A stretch of 14,685 nt of DNA from CAZKCI01 sp964551475 (lineage in GTDB: Bacteria; Auribacterota; Erginobacteria; Erginobacterales; CAZKCI01). The DNA is taken from positions 1 through 14,685 of the forward strand of contig CAZKCI010000047.1 in assembly GCA_964551475.1 (NCBI GenBank), read 5' to 3'. Shown here one piece after another: positions 1 through 7,191 of the stretch. Both the position numbers and the translations under genes were made by a program. Below the pieces are notes generated by a model. It worked only from the letters and a program-made list of their open reading frames with translations. It was not told where the DNA came from and did no database searches. Numbering within the stretch: the stretch's first letter is position 1; the number at the start of each line of letters is the position of its first letter.

Positions 1-1
1 C

Positions 2-1000
2 CCCGGGGGAAGCGATCTCTCTGCCCGCAAGGATCAGCACGGGGTGGCGACGGTCTATTACGATATCGACGGCAACGCCTACTGGGACTCCGCCCTTTCC
101 CAGCCCGCCTATCTCAACCTTCTCCCCACCCCGCCGCCGACGCCGCCCCCTTCCTCCTGCACCCCCGTGCCGCCGACGCCTTCGCCCCGGCCCACGTCCT
201 CTCCCAGCCCAGCCGCTCCCCCGTCGCCGACGCCCTGGCGGATCATCGTCGGCGCGGACGACTACGACGGCGACGGGGCGGACGATCTCGCCCTCTTCCG
301 CCCCGCCGACGGGGGATGGCGGGTGTGCGAGACAACCTCCGTCTTCTACGGGGTCTCCACCGATATCCCGGTCCCCGGCGACTATGACGCCGACGGCCGC
401 GCCGACATCGCCGTCTTCCGTCCCGCGGAGGGCAAATGGTGGCTCCGGAACCCCGCCGGGGGGAGCCTCTGGTCCGCCGTCTACGGCCGCCGAGGTGACA
501 TCCCCGTCCCCGCCGACTACGACGGCGATTTTGCCACCGACACCGCCCTCTTCCGCCCGTCCTCCGGCCAGTGGTTCATCCGCTCCCTGAGTTCGTTCTA
601 TTTTGGCGCGAGCGGAGACGCCCCCGCGCCCGGAGATTACGACGGCGACGGCCGGGCGGAAGCGTCCGTCTGGCGGAGCGGGGAGTGGCTGGTTCGCAGC
701 CTGACCCGGATCACGATCGGTTCCGCGGGCGATTGCCCGGTTCCCGGGGATTACGACGGGAATGGAACCTGCGAGATCGCTCTTTTCCGGCCGTCCACCG
801 GCCTCTGGCAGATCCCGGGAGTCACCTCCGTCAACTTCGGCCTGAGCGGCGACATCCCGTTCCCCCTCGATTACGACGGAGACGGGACGGCGGAGAGAGG
901 ACTCTACCGTCCTTCCGAAGGGCGCTGGTATCTCCACCGCCTGACCGCGATCCTCTTCGGGACCGCCGCCGATCAGCCGCTGGGGGGAGCGACGGAGTAG
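2..1000 (+). CDS. FG-GAP/VCBS-like repeat protein, C-terminal part (5' end outside window)
   Basis: The frame is open to the left edge, so this is the C-terminal part of a longer protein; the GTG at 44 is only the first possible start in view and is unlikely to be the true one. After about 40 residues of unrecognised sequence comes a Pro/Ser/Thr-rich linker (roughly nt 125-235), then six tandem repeats from nt 260 to the stop. Each repeat opens with a D-Y-D-x-D-G calcium-type loop, continues with a (L/V)FRP...G.W strand pair, and ends in a GDIPVPG-like turn. The period is 40 residues, with one unit of 45 and one of 38. Such repeats typically form extracellular beta-propeller-like or adhesive structures, so secretion or surface exposure is likely. 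No catalytic domain is visible in the part seen. It resembles the repeats of the glycosidase at 2611-4662, so the two are probably related by duplication or domain sharing. Confidence 0.85.
   Translation, partial: PGGSDLSARKDQHGVATVYYDIDGNAYWDSALSQPAYLNLLPTPPPTPPPSSCTPVPPTPSPRPTSSPSPAAPPSPTPWRIIVGADDYDGDGADDLALFRPADGGWRVCETTSVFYGVSTDIPVPGDYDADGRADIAVFRPAEGKWWLRNPAGGSLWSAVYGRRGDIPVPADYDGDFATDTALFRPSSGQWFIRSLSSFYFGASGDAPAPGDYDGDGRAEASVWRSGEWLVRSLTRITIGSAGDCPVPGDYDGNGTCEIALFRPSTGLWQIPGVTSVNFGLSGDIPFPLDYDGDGTAERGLYRPSEGRWYLHRLTAILFGTAADQPLGGATE
260..997 (+). repeat. Six protein-coding FG-GAP-like repeat units
   Basis: Six in-frame units of about 120 bp each encode the D-Y-D-G-D-G...FRP...W pattern. 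Unit lengths read from the translation are 40, 45, 40, 38, 40 and about 40 residues. The fifth unit has the loop DYDGNG; the third has DYDGDF, which loses the last glycine of the loop. The DNA units are diverged, so this is an old array, not a recent expansion. Confidence 0.85.
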
Positions 1001-1006
1001 GAAAAT

Positions 1007-1048
1007 GGTTCCAGGTTCAACGGTTCAATGGTTCTAGGGTTGACCTAG
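1007..1048. repeat. GGTTC short-period degenerate repeat in the intergenic gap
   Basis: GGTTC occurs at 1007, 1014, 1022 and 1030 (spacings 7, 8 and 8), followed by a related GGGTTG at 1037. The array ends in a small palindrome, CTAGG-GTTGA-CCTAG, at 1034-1048. It starts seven bases after the stop of the upstream gene. No open frame or promoter is evident in it. It may belong to a dispersed intergenic repeat class, which is inference from its form. Confidence 0.55.
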
Positions 1049-1130
1049 ACAGCCGTTACCCGCGACACGTTGCCCGTGGCGCGGGGCTGCTTGCTTCATG
1101 CCCTTTCCTCCTTCAGCCCTCGGTCTATTT

Positions 1131-1156
1131 CCGACTTCCGCCCTCTGACTTCCGGC
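1131..1156. repeat. GACTTCCG direct repeat upstream of thrC
   Basis: GACTTCCG occurs at 1133-1140 and again at 1147-1154, 14 bases apart. The second copy overlaps the region read as a possible promoter for the downstream gene. Between this and the GGTTC array, 1049-1130 shows nothing recognisable. Confidence 0.4.
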
Positions 1157-1172
1157 TTTTTTCTGCTATATT
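1145..1172 (+). promoter_or_regulatory. Possible sigma70-type promoter of thrC, perhaps leaderless
   Basis: CTGACT (1145-1150) and TATATT (1167-1172) are separated by 16 bases and resemble -35 and -10 boxes, the second with one mismatch to TATAAT. The GTG start follows only six bases after the -10 box and has no Shine-Dalgarno sequence. Transcription beginning at or next to the start codon would give a leaderless mRNA. This is inference from spacing alone. Confidence 0.3.
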
Positions 1173-1178
1173 CCCCCC

Positions 1179-2552
1179 GTGGAACCGATCCGTTACTACA
1201 GCACCAACCGCCGGCTCTCCCGGCCCGGATTCCGGCCCTTCACCGAACTCGTCTCCTTCCGCGAGGCGCTGATGATGGGCCAGGCCCCCGACGGGGGTCT
1301 CTTCATGCCGGAGCGGATACCGACGCTTCCCCCGGAGGCGATCCGCGGCTTCCGGTCCCGTCCCTACTGGGAGGCCGCGCTCGCCGTGGTCCGGTCCTAT
1401 CTCGGCGATCTCATCCCGCCCGACGAACTGGAGTCGATCGTCCGGGAGGCCTACAACTTCGAGGTCCCCCTGGAGCGGGTCTTCGGACGGACCCACGTGA
1501 TGCGGCTCGACCGGGGGCCGACCGCCTCCTTCAAGGATTTCGCCGCCCGCCTGATGTCCCGCCTGATGAGCCGCCTGCGCGACCCCTCCCGCCGCCTGAA
1601 CGTTCTGGTCGCCACCTCGGGCGACACCGGGAGTGCGATCGGCGACGCTTTCCGGGGGGTGGACGGGATCGACGTGCGCATCCTCTATCCGGCCCGGGAG
1701 GTCAGCCCCCGCCAGAAGAAACAGCTCGACACCATCGGGGGGAACGTGACGAGCCTGATGGTGGACGGGAAGTTCGACGACTGCCAGGACATGGTGAAGA
1801 AGGCTTTCCTCGATCCCGACCTCTCCCGCGGCAATCTTACCTCGGCCAACTCGATCAACATCGGCCGGGTCCTTCCTCAGTGCGTCTATTATCTCTGGGG
1901 ATACGCCCAGGTCGCGGAGCCGGACGAGGAAGCGGTGGTCTCCGTTCCCTCCGGCAACTTCGGCAACGCCTGCGGCTGCGAGATCGCCGGCCGGATGGGT
2001 CTCCCCCTGAAAAGGCTTCTCATGCCGACCAACGGGAACGACGAGTTCCCGTCCTTCCTCGCCGGCGGGGCTTACCGCCGGATCTCGCCCTCCCGGAAAT
2101 GCCTCTCCAACGCCATGAACGTGGGCCATCCGTCCAACCTGGCGCGCTTTTTCGACCTCTATGGGGGGATGGTGGACAAGGAGGGGAAGGTCCACCGGGT
2201 TCCCGACCGGGACCTCATGCGCCGTCGAATATTCTCGATCGCGGTGAGCGATGAAGAAACCCGCTCCACGATTGTCGAGGCCTGGCGGCGCCACGGTCTT
2301 CTTCTCGAACCGCACGGCGCGGTCGGCTGGCGGGGGTTGATGGCCTACCGCGAGAGGGAAGGCGACGGCGGACCGGCCATCTCGATCGAGACCGCCCATC
2401 CGGCCAAGTTCCCGGAGGAGATCGAATCCCTGCTCGGGATCAAGCCCCCGCCCTGCCCGAGCCTCCTGGGGATCGATGAGCGCGCGGGCGAGCCGGTGAA
2501 GATGGAGAATAACTACGAGGCGTTCAAAGCGTATTTGAGATCGCAAATTTGA
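1179..2552 (+). CDS. thrC: Threonine synthase
   Basis: PLP-dependent enzyme converting O-phosphohomoserine to threonine and phosphate, the last step of threonine biosynthesis, in the cytoplasm. The 457-residue length fits the long bacterial ThrC class. Visible hallmarks: the N-terminal GGLFMPE segment, the PLP lysine K119 in GPTASFKDFAAR, the cofactor phosphate motif ATSGDTGSAIGDAF near residues 145-158, the SANSINIGRVLPQ block, and PSGNFGN. No residue expected to be essential looks lost. The start is a GTG with no Shine-Dalgarno sequence, placed six bases after a possible -10 box. The gene stands alone between two repeat-protein genes with no other amino-acid biosynthesis gene nearby, so it is probably its own transcription unit. 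The stop codon falls inside a 14-bp tandem duplication. Confidence 0.95.
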   Translation: MEPIRYYSTNRRLSRPGFRPFTELVSFREALMMGQAPDGGLFMPERIPTLPPEAIRGFRSRPYWEAALAVVRSYLGDLIPPDELESIVREAYNFEVPLERVFGRTHVMRLDRGPTASFKDFAARLMSRLMSRLRDPSRRLNVLVATSGDTGSAIGDAFRGVDGIDVRILYPAREVSPRQKKQLDTIGGNVTSLMVDGKFDDCQDMVKKAFLDPDLSRGNLTSANSINIGRVLPQCVYYLWGYAQVAEPDEEAVVSVPSGNFGNACGCEIAGRMGLPLKRLLMPTNGNDEFPSFLAGGAYRRISPSRKCLSNAMNVGHPSNLARFFDLYGGMVDKEGKVHRVPDRDLMRRRIFSIAVSDEETRSTIVEAWRRHGLLLEPHGAVGWRGLMAYREREGDGGPAISIETAHPAKFPEEIESLLGIKPPPCPSLLGIDERAGEPVKMENNYEAFKAYLRSQI

Positions 2553-2561
2553 GATCGCAAA
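2534..2561. repeat. Perfect 14-bp tandem duplication across the thrC stop codon
   Basis: TTTGAGATCGCAAA occurs twice without a gap, at 2534-2547 and 2548-2561. The unit is itself nearly palindromic, with TTTG and CAAA ends. The first copy encodes the last residues of ThrC and the TGA stop (2550-2552) lies in the second. Removing one copy would let the frame continue for about 17 more residues to a later stop. Confidence 0.85.
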
Positions 2562-2596
2562 TCTTCATGGGCGGTATTCTTCTCATCGAAGATAAC

Positions 2597-2602
2597 AGAG
2601 GA
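2597..2602 (+). promoter_or_regulatory. Ribosome binding site deciding a TTG start
   Basis: AGAGGA lies eight bases before TTG at 2611. It supports this rare start, which also places a clean signal peptide at the N terminus. No ATG in this frame would preserve the whole signal sequence. Confidence 0.6.
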
Positions 2603-2610
2603 TTCCCTTC

Positions 2611-4662
2611 TTGACGCATCACCGGACAGCGCTGGCACTTGCTCTGGCGGCGGCCGTTCTGCTCCCTGCGTTCGCGCCGGCCGCCGACTTCGACGGCGAT
2701 GGCTCGACCGACATCGCCGTCTTCCGCCCCGCCTCCGGTTTCTGGGCGGTCCGGGAGCTGACCCGCGCTTATCTGGGGACGGGGGGAGACCTCCCGACGG
2801 CGGCCGATTACAACGGAGACGGGACCGGCGACATCGCCGTCTTCCGCCCCGCCTCGGGACGCTGGGCGGTCAGGAATGCCACCCGTTTCTATCTCGGTCG
2901 CGCCGGCGATCTGGCGATCCCCGGCGATTACAACGGCGACGGGACGGAGGAAGGGGCGGTCTTCCGCCGTTCCTCCACGCTCTGGGCGGTCCGGGGGATG
3001 GGACAGATGCGCTTCGGCTCTCCGTACGACTTCCCCATTGCGGGCGATTACAACGGCGATGGGGCCGCGGAGAGGGCGATCTATCGTCCCGAGACCGGAT
3101 TTTGGGCGGTGGCGGGATACACCCGATTCGTCTTCGGTGCCCCCGGAGATTATCTCATTCTGGACGATTTCGACGCCGATGGAGCGGAGGAGGGGGGCGT
3201 CTACCGACCCTCTTCCGGTCTCTGGGCGGTGAAGGATCTGACCCGCATTTATCTGGGCGGTTCGTCCGACCTGCCCCAGCCGGGAGATTTCTCCGGCGGC
3301 GGGCCCGCGGCGTCGGGGATTTTCCGTCCGTCGACGGGCCTGTGGGTGGTCCAGGGCCTGACCCGGGCTTATCTGGGGAAGTCGGGGGATATCCCGGTCT
3401 CCGCTCCGTATTTCCTGCCGGTCGCCCCCGATCCCCCCTTCGGGATCGAGACCGTACGGCCGCATGAAGATTCGTATTACCTGGGGCTGGTGGCGTCCGC
3501 CGGGGCGACCTGGACCCGCAAGAATCATATGAGCTGGAGGCGAGTGGAACCGGTTCGCCTGAATCCTGCCTCGTATTACTGGGAGGTCTACGATGCCGCG
3601 CTCCGCGCGATAGCGGAGAACGGGCTGAAGCCGGTCCTGATCATCTCCGACCTCCCCGATTGGGTTTCATCCACCCGCTGTGGCCCCATCCCCGCCGCAT
3701 TCCTTCCGGATTTTGCCGACTTCCTTGCCGCCGCGGTCCGCCGCTACGCTTTCCCTCCCTTCAACATCAAACACTGGGAACTGTTCAACGAGCCGGACGG
3801 GACGAGCGAGAAGTATGGCGCCACGATCAACTGTTGGGGGTATCACGGGGACCAGTATGCCGAGATGCTGAAAACCGCCTATCCTGCGATCACGTCCGCC
3901 GATCCCGATTCCCGGGTTGTTCTGGGCGGCCTGGCGTACGACTGGTTTACCGACGCGGGGGGCATCTTCTATCGGGATTTTATCGTCGACGTTCTCGAGC
4001 ACGGGGGAGGGGATTACTTCGATATCATGAACTTCCACTACTACTACTATTTCGTGGATCAGTGGAGCCCCTACGGCCGCGACATCATGGGCAAGGCCGC
4101 CTATCTCCAAAGCGTGCTCGAATCGCACGGGGTCAGCAAGCCCCTGATCTGCAGCGAGACCGCCCTCTGGGGATATGACAACGCGCCTGATCTGGACCGG
4201 CAGGCATCATATGTCGTTCAGGTCAACGTCCGGGGTATCGCCTTCGGACTGGAAAAGGTGATCTGGTTTCTTTTAGTCGACGATTACACCAATCCCCAGA
4301 GCTCCCACATGGGCCTCGTTGAGGAAACCCTCGCCCCCAAGCCGTCTTTTACCGCATTTTCCGCTCTCACCCGCGAACTCGCCGGCCACATTTTCGGTTG
4401 GACTCTGGGTGTCGATGAGACCGGGTCGGAGCTCATCGAAGGCTACGCCTTCGTATCCCGAGCGAGCGGCAAGGTCAAAAAGGTCCTGTGGGCCACCAAG
4501 ACCGTCGGGATGCGGTTTGACAACCCCCGGATTCGGGTGGCGGACAAGCTGGGGACGGCCTGGGTTATCGAGGACAATGGGCCGGGAGACTATGACGTGA
4601 CTCCGGGCGTGATCATGATCCCGATTGTGCCCAGCCCAGTCTATGTCGAAACCTACCCCTAA
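2611..4662 (+). CDS. Secreted glycoside hydrolase (clan GH-A type) with N-terminal FG-GAP-like repeats
   Basis: Predicted exported 683-residue enzyme. Residues 1-25 are a signal peptide with an Ala/Leu core ending near FAPAA. Residues 26-265 are six FG-GAP-like repeats of exactly 40 residues, each with a D-(Y/F)-(N/D)-x-(D/G)-G loop and an FRP...G.W.V core. The catalytic part (about 275-600) looks like a TIM barrel of the GH39/GH5 kind: HWELFNEPDG holds the likely acid/base E394, and PLICSETALWGY holds the likely nucleophile E516, each near the end of a predicted strand. The C terminus resembles a small beta-sandwich. The family is assigned from these two motifs only, and the substrate cannot be read; a plant- or microbe-derived polysaccharide is a reasonable guess. 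The sixth repeat has a weakened loop (DFSGGG). It may bind or trim surface glycans, fitting the nearby glycan genes. Confidence 0.82.
   Translation: MTHHRTALALALAAAVLLPAFAPAADFDGDGSTDIAVFRPASGFWAVRELTRAYLGTGGDLPTAADYNGDGTGDIAVFRPASGRWAVRNATRFYLGRAGDLAIPGDYNGDGTEEGAVFRRSSTLWAVRGMGQMRFGSPYDFPIAGDYNGDGAAERAIYRPETGFWAVAGYTRFVFGAPGDYLILDDFDADGAEEGGVYRPSSGLWAVKDLTRIYLGGSSDLPQPGDFSGGGPAASGIFRPSTGLWVVQGLTRAYLGKSGDIPVSAPYFLPVAPDPPFGIETVRPHEDSYYLGLVASAGATWTRKNHMSWRRVEPVRLNPASYYWEVYDAALRAIAENGLKPVLIISDLPDWVSSTRCGPIPAAFLPDFADFLAAAVRRYAFPPFNIKHWELFNEPDGTSEKYGATINCWGYHGDQYAEMLKTAYPAITSADPDSRVVLGGLAYDWFTDAGGIFYRDFIVDVLEHGGGDYFDIMNFHYYYYFVDQWSPYGRDIMGKAAYLQSVLESHGVSKPLICSETALWGYDNAPDLDRQASYVVQVNVRGIAFGLEKVIWFLLVDDYTNPQSSHMGLVEETLAPKPSFTAFSALTRELAGHIFGWTLGVDETGSELIEGYAFVSRASGKVKKVLWATKTVGMRFDNPRIRVADKLGTAWVIEDNGPGDYDVTPGVIMIPIVPSPVYVETYP
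2686..3405 (+). repeat. Six exact-length (120-bp) FG-GAP-like coding repeats
   Basis: Six consecutive units of 40 codons encode residues 26-265 of the glycosidase. Motifs such as GCGATTACAACGGCGA and GTCTTCCGCC recur at matching positions in several units. Lengths are strictly constant, unlike the array at 260-997 where two units vary. The last unit is the most diverged in the calcium loop. Confidence 0.9.
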
Positions 4663-4772
4663 CCGCTCCCGAGACGTGCGTTGGAACATCCCGGGAAACC
4701 GTCTGGCCGCGGACGTGATCCGGGCGCGCATCGAATCCTTCCTGCCGATCGGTTCCGATCCGCAGAGGCCGC

Positions 4773-6497
4773 ATGAATAGGGGAACGCGCAACGCACTCG
4801 CGGCCGGCCTGATCGCGATCATGGCTGCCGGACTGTTGGTTTCCTTCCGGGTGTCGGTCCAGACCTCCGACAGTCTCTGGTACGCCTCCAAGGCCGCGAC
4901 CGGGGAGAAGATGTTTCATCCCCACCACCTCCTCTTCGTCCCCGCCGTTTGGCTCCTCCATCGTTATTTTCTCCGCCCGGTTTTCTCTTACGATGTTATC
5001 GCTTCCGGCCAGGTCCACAACATTATCTGGGCGGCCGCGGCCGTCGCCGCGGTCTTCGTCCTCTCCCGCCGCCTCTTCCCCTCTCCGCCGATCGCTTGGA
5101 TCGTCTCATTCGGTCTTCTCTTCAGCCAGGGATTCTGGCTGTACGCCACGCAGTTCGAAGTCTACGTGCCGGCGCTCTCGGCCCTCGCCTGTTTGCTGGT
5201 TGCCCTGACCGCCTCTCCGCCTTCGCGCCTCTCCCTGCCCTCGCTCCTCGCCATTGCGACCTTTCTGGCGCTGGCGATCTGTTATCATCAGACCAACGCG
5301 CTCTTCTGCATCCCCCTGTGCTACTATCTGGTCGCTTCGCGGGGGAAGGCCGGCGGCCGGGCGGCCGCCACGGTCGTTCTCTCTGTCGGGCTGCTGATCC
5401 TATCGGGATATCTCGCCGTTTTCCTGTACAGCGGCCGTCCGGCCACGCCGGCGGGTTTCCTGCGCTACTGTCTGGTGTACGCCTATGCCCCCGACCCGGA
5501 TTGGGGAAGCTGGGCGAACGTCAGCCCGGAGGGGCTGCGGCGTCTTATCCAGAGCCAGCTGTGGAACCTGGCCGAATTCCCCTCGTTATCCGCTCCCCGC
5601 GCGGCCGCCTTCGGGGGTATATTGCTGGCCCTGGTCACGGTCTGGAACTTCGCGATTGCCCTTTGTCGCCCTCCCGACCGGCCGCTCCGGGTCTCCCTTC
5701 TGCTCTGGGTGCTTGTCTACTACGCCTTCTTCCTCTGGTGGCTCCCCGTGGAAAAGGAATTCTTCATCATCCCCCTGCTTCCCCTTCTTCTCCTCGGGGG
5801 ATTGTTCTTGAGCGACGTGCTCTCGCTGGCCCCGCGCTATCCTTGGTTTCGGCGGGCTGTTCTCCTGTCGGCGGCCGTCGCCGTCGGGATTCTGGCGGAA
5901 TACAATTTCACCCGTTCCTTTCTCCCCCAGCATCGGCAACCGGACTTAGATGCTGACCGGGCGCGGCGGCTCGACGCCCTGATCCCCGGGGATTGCGCTA
6001 TCGGGACCGACATCACCGGCTCCACCTGCCTCCTCTATTTCTGTAAACGGGATCTGACGCTCAATATGAGGGATCCGCTTCTCGCTTTTTATCAGTCGAA
6101 ACCACTGCCGCCGCGCGTCTCCGCTTATCGCGACCGGTGTCTCTTCGTCCCCGTGGAATACGTCGACCCGGGCTATCGCGTCATTCGAACCGATTACGAT
6201 GGGTACCGTTTTCCCGACCGGTGGCTTGCTTATTTCCGATGGCTCCTGGCTTGCGAGAGCGATCAGACCGGCCGGGTTATCGGCTGCCGGGCATTTCAGG
6301 CGGTGACCGTCGGTCGCGATGAGGTCTATCTGCGCCTTGGCGCGGAGAGAAGGCCGGTCGACGGAATGAAGGGGCTGTTCCGGGAACTGGGCGCGGAGAT
6401 CGATCGCCGGGAAGGATCAGGGGGCGGCCGGTTCCAGAAGTGGCTGGCCGCCGTCTCCTCTCCCGCGGCCGCGGTATTTGATCCCTGGAACCATTGA
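4773..6497 (+). CDS. Multi-spanning membrane protein resembling GT-C glycosyltransferases
   Basis: The 574-residue product has about 11 predicted membrane segments in residues 8-376, followed by a soluble C-terminal region of about 190 residues. After the first membrane helix come an acidic pair-like motif (TSDSLWYA) and FHPHHLLFVP. Such a first-loop acidic residue and HPHH segment are typical of polyprenyl-sugar-dependent GT-C enzymes and related uncharacterised membrane proteins. The likely role is transfer of a sugar from a lipid carrier on the outer face of the inner membrane, but donor and acceptor are unknown. The ATG at 4773 has an AGAGG five bases upstream, which supports the start. 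It lies 110 bases after the glycosidase gene on the same strand and ends 29 bases before a convergent pseudogene. Assignment to GT-C rests on topology and the first loop, not on a full family match. Confidence 0.6.
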   Translation: MNRGTRNALAAGLIAIMAAGLLVSFRVSVQTSDSLWYASKAATGEKMFHPHHLLFVPAVWLLHRYFLRPVFSYDVIASGQVHNIIWAAAAVAAVFVLSRRLFPSPPIAWIVSFGLLFSQGFWLYATQFEVYVPALSALACLLVALTASPPSRLSLPSLLAIATFLALAICYHQTNALFCIPLCYYLVASRGKAGGRAAATVVLSVGLLILSGYLAVFLYSGRPATPAGFLRYCLVYAYAPDPDWGSWANVSPEGLRRLIQSQLWNLAEFPSLSAPRAAAFGGILLALVTVWNFAIALCRPPDRPLRVSLLLWVLVYYAFFLWWLPVEKEFFIIPLLPLLLLGGLFLSDVLSLAPRYPWFRRAVLLSAAVAVGILAEYNFTRSFLPQHRQPDLDADRARRLDALIPGDCAIGTDITGSTCLLYFCKRDLTLNMRDPLLAFYQSKPLPPRVSAYRDRCLFVPVEYVDPGYRVIRTDYDGYRFPDRWLAYFRWLLACESDQTGRVIGCRAFQAVTVGRDEVYLRLGAERRPVDGMKGLFRELGAEIDRREGSGGGRFQKWLAAVSSPAAAVFDPWNH

Positions 6498-6526
6498 GCG
6501 TTTGAGTGCGGGAGCCCTTTCTCCTC

Positions 6527-7062
6527 TTACCGTTTCAGCGCCTTCTCCACCGCCGCCCGCTCGGGCAGGGCCGGGTCGATCTCCAGCGCCTTTCGGCAGA
6601 GCTCTTCCGCTGGGCTCAGGTCGCCGAGGTTTTTCCGGGCGATCGCCAGGTTGACCAGCGCCTCGGGATGGGAAGGGGACATTCGTTTCGCCGCGAGGAG
6701 CCCAGGAGCAGCGAGAAGACGAGCCAGGTGTTGGCGAGATGGATGAGGAGGTTGAGAAGATGAAAGCCCAGCGGGCGCGCCCCTCCCCGTTCGCGATTGA
6801 GGAGAAAGCTCAGGGTGGGGATGAATCGGGTCGGCCACGAACGGTAGAGTTCAACGAGGCTGACCGGGGAGGCGTTGAGAGCGGGATGGTTGAGGATGGT
6901 CGCGCGGTCGTCGAAGTGGAAGGAGAAGAAGAGCGTCTGTCCGTAGACCAGGATGACCATGAGGGAGAGAGCGAGACGGGAGAGACGCAGCGCTCGCCGG
7001 GGGACCGTCGTCTCCGTCTCCGGCCGTTTCCGGAATTTGCTCCTCGGGTCCGTTGTCCTCAT
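6527..7062 (-). pseudogene. Remnant of a TMTC-like membrane protein with TPR repeats (internal deletion and frame loss)
   Basis: Read on the minus strand from ATG at 7062, the first 120 or so residues show a basic N terminus, a membrane helix (ALSLMVILVYGQTLFFSF), the acidic first-loop motif FHFDDRATILNHPALN, then RFIPTLSFLLNR and a second helix around HLLNLLIHLANTWLVFSLLL. This pattern is typical of TMTC-like GT-C proteins with C-terminal TPRs. At about 6685-6702 sense is lost in that frame and picked up in another, which encodes one full 34-residue TPR (PEALVNLAIARKNLGDLSP...ALEIDP) and ends with TAA at 6527-6529. Family members normally have many more helices and several TPRs between these parts, so most of the gene, well over 1 kb by family norms, seems deleted. 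No product of normal function is expected. Alternatively the first frame could still make a short membrane peptide of 148 residues. Confidence 0.75.
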
Positions 7063-7144
7063 GCTATGATCTCGAACTGCGCGTCAACCTGATGGAGACA
7101 GTGTAGAACATAGCGCGGCGGGCGGTCTGCGCAAATTGTCTTTT

Positions 7145-7178
7145 CTGGGCGCCTTCGGGTCCCGCCGAGGCGGGCCAG
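7145..7178. other. GC-rich inverted repeat in the 5' region of a GT4 gene
   Basis: CTGG (7145-7148) pairs with CCAG (7175-7178), and CCCGCC (7161-7166) pairs with GGCGGG (7169-7174). It ends 13 bases before the ATG at 7192, just ahead of the AGGGG ribosome site. It could be a 5'-leader hairpin affecting translation, or an intergenic repeat remnant. The rest of the gap (7063-7144) shows nothing clear. Confidence 0.4.
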
Positions 7179-7191
7179 CTTAGGGGCAGAG

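Noticed and set aside
1125..2546. Long minus-strand open frame opposite thrC
   Set aside because: It is a by-product of GC-rich codon use: the translation is rich in Gly, Arg, Pro and Glu with no family motif, while the plus strand encodes an unmistakable threonine synthase.
4643..4780. A 45-codon plus-strand open frame bridging the end of the glycosidase gene and the start of the membrane protein gene
   Set aside because: It has an ATG and overlaps both neighbours in a third frame, which could mean coupling, but there is no ribosome site, no recognisable family and the length is expected by chance in GC-rich DNA.
6498..6526. Bidirectional terminator between the convergent gene and pseudogene
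   Set aside because: The gap holds only a weak GGGAG/CTCC pairing without a T-run on either strand.
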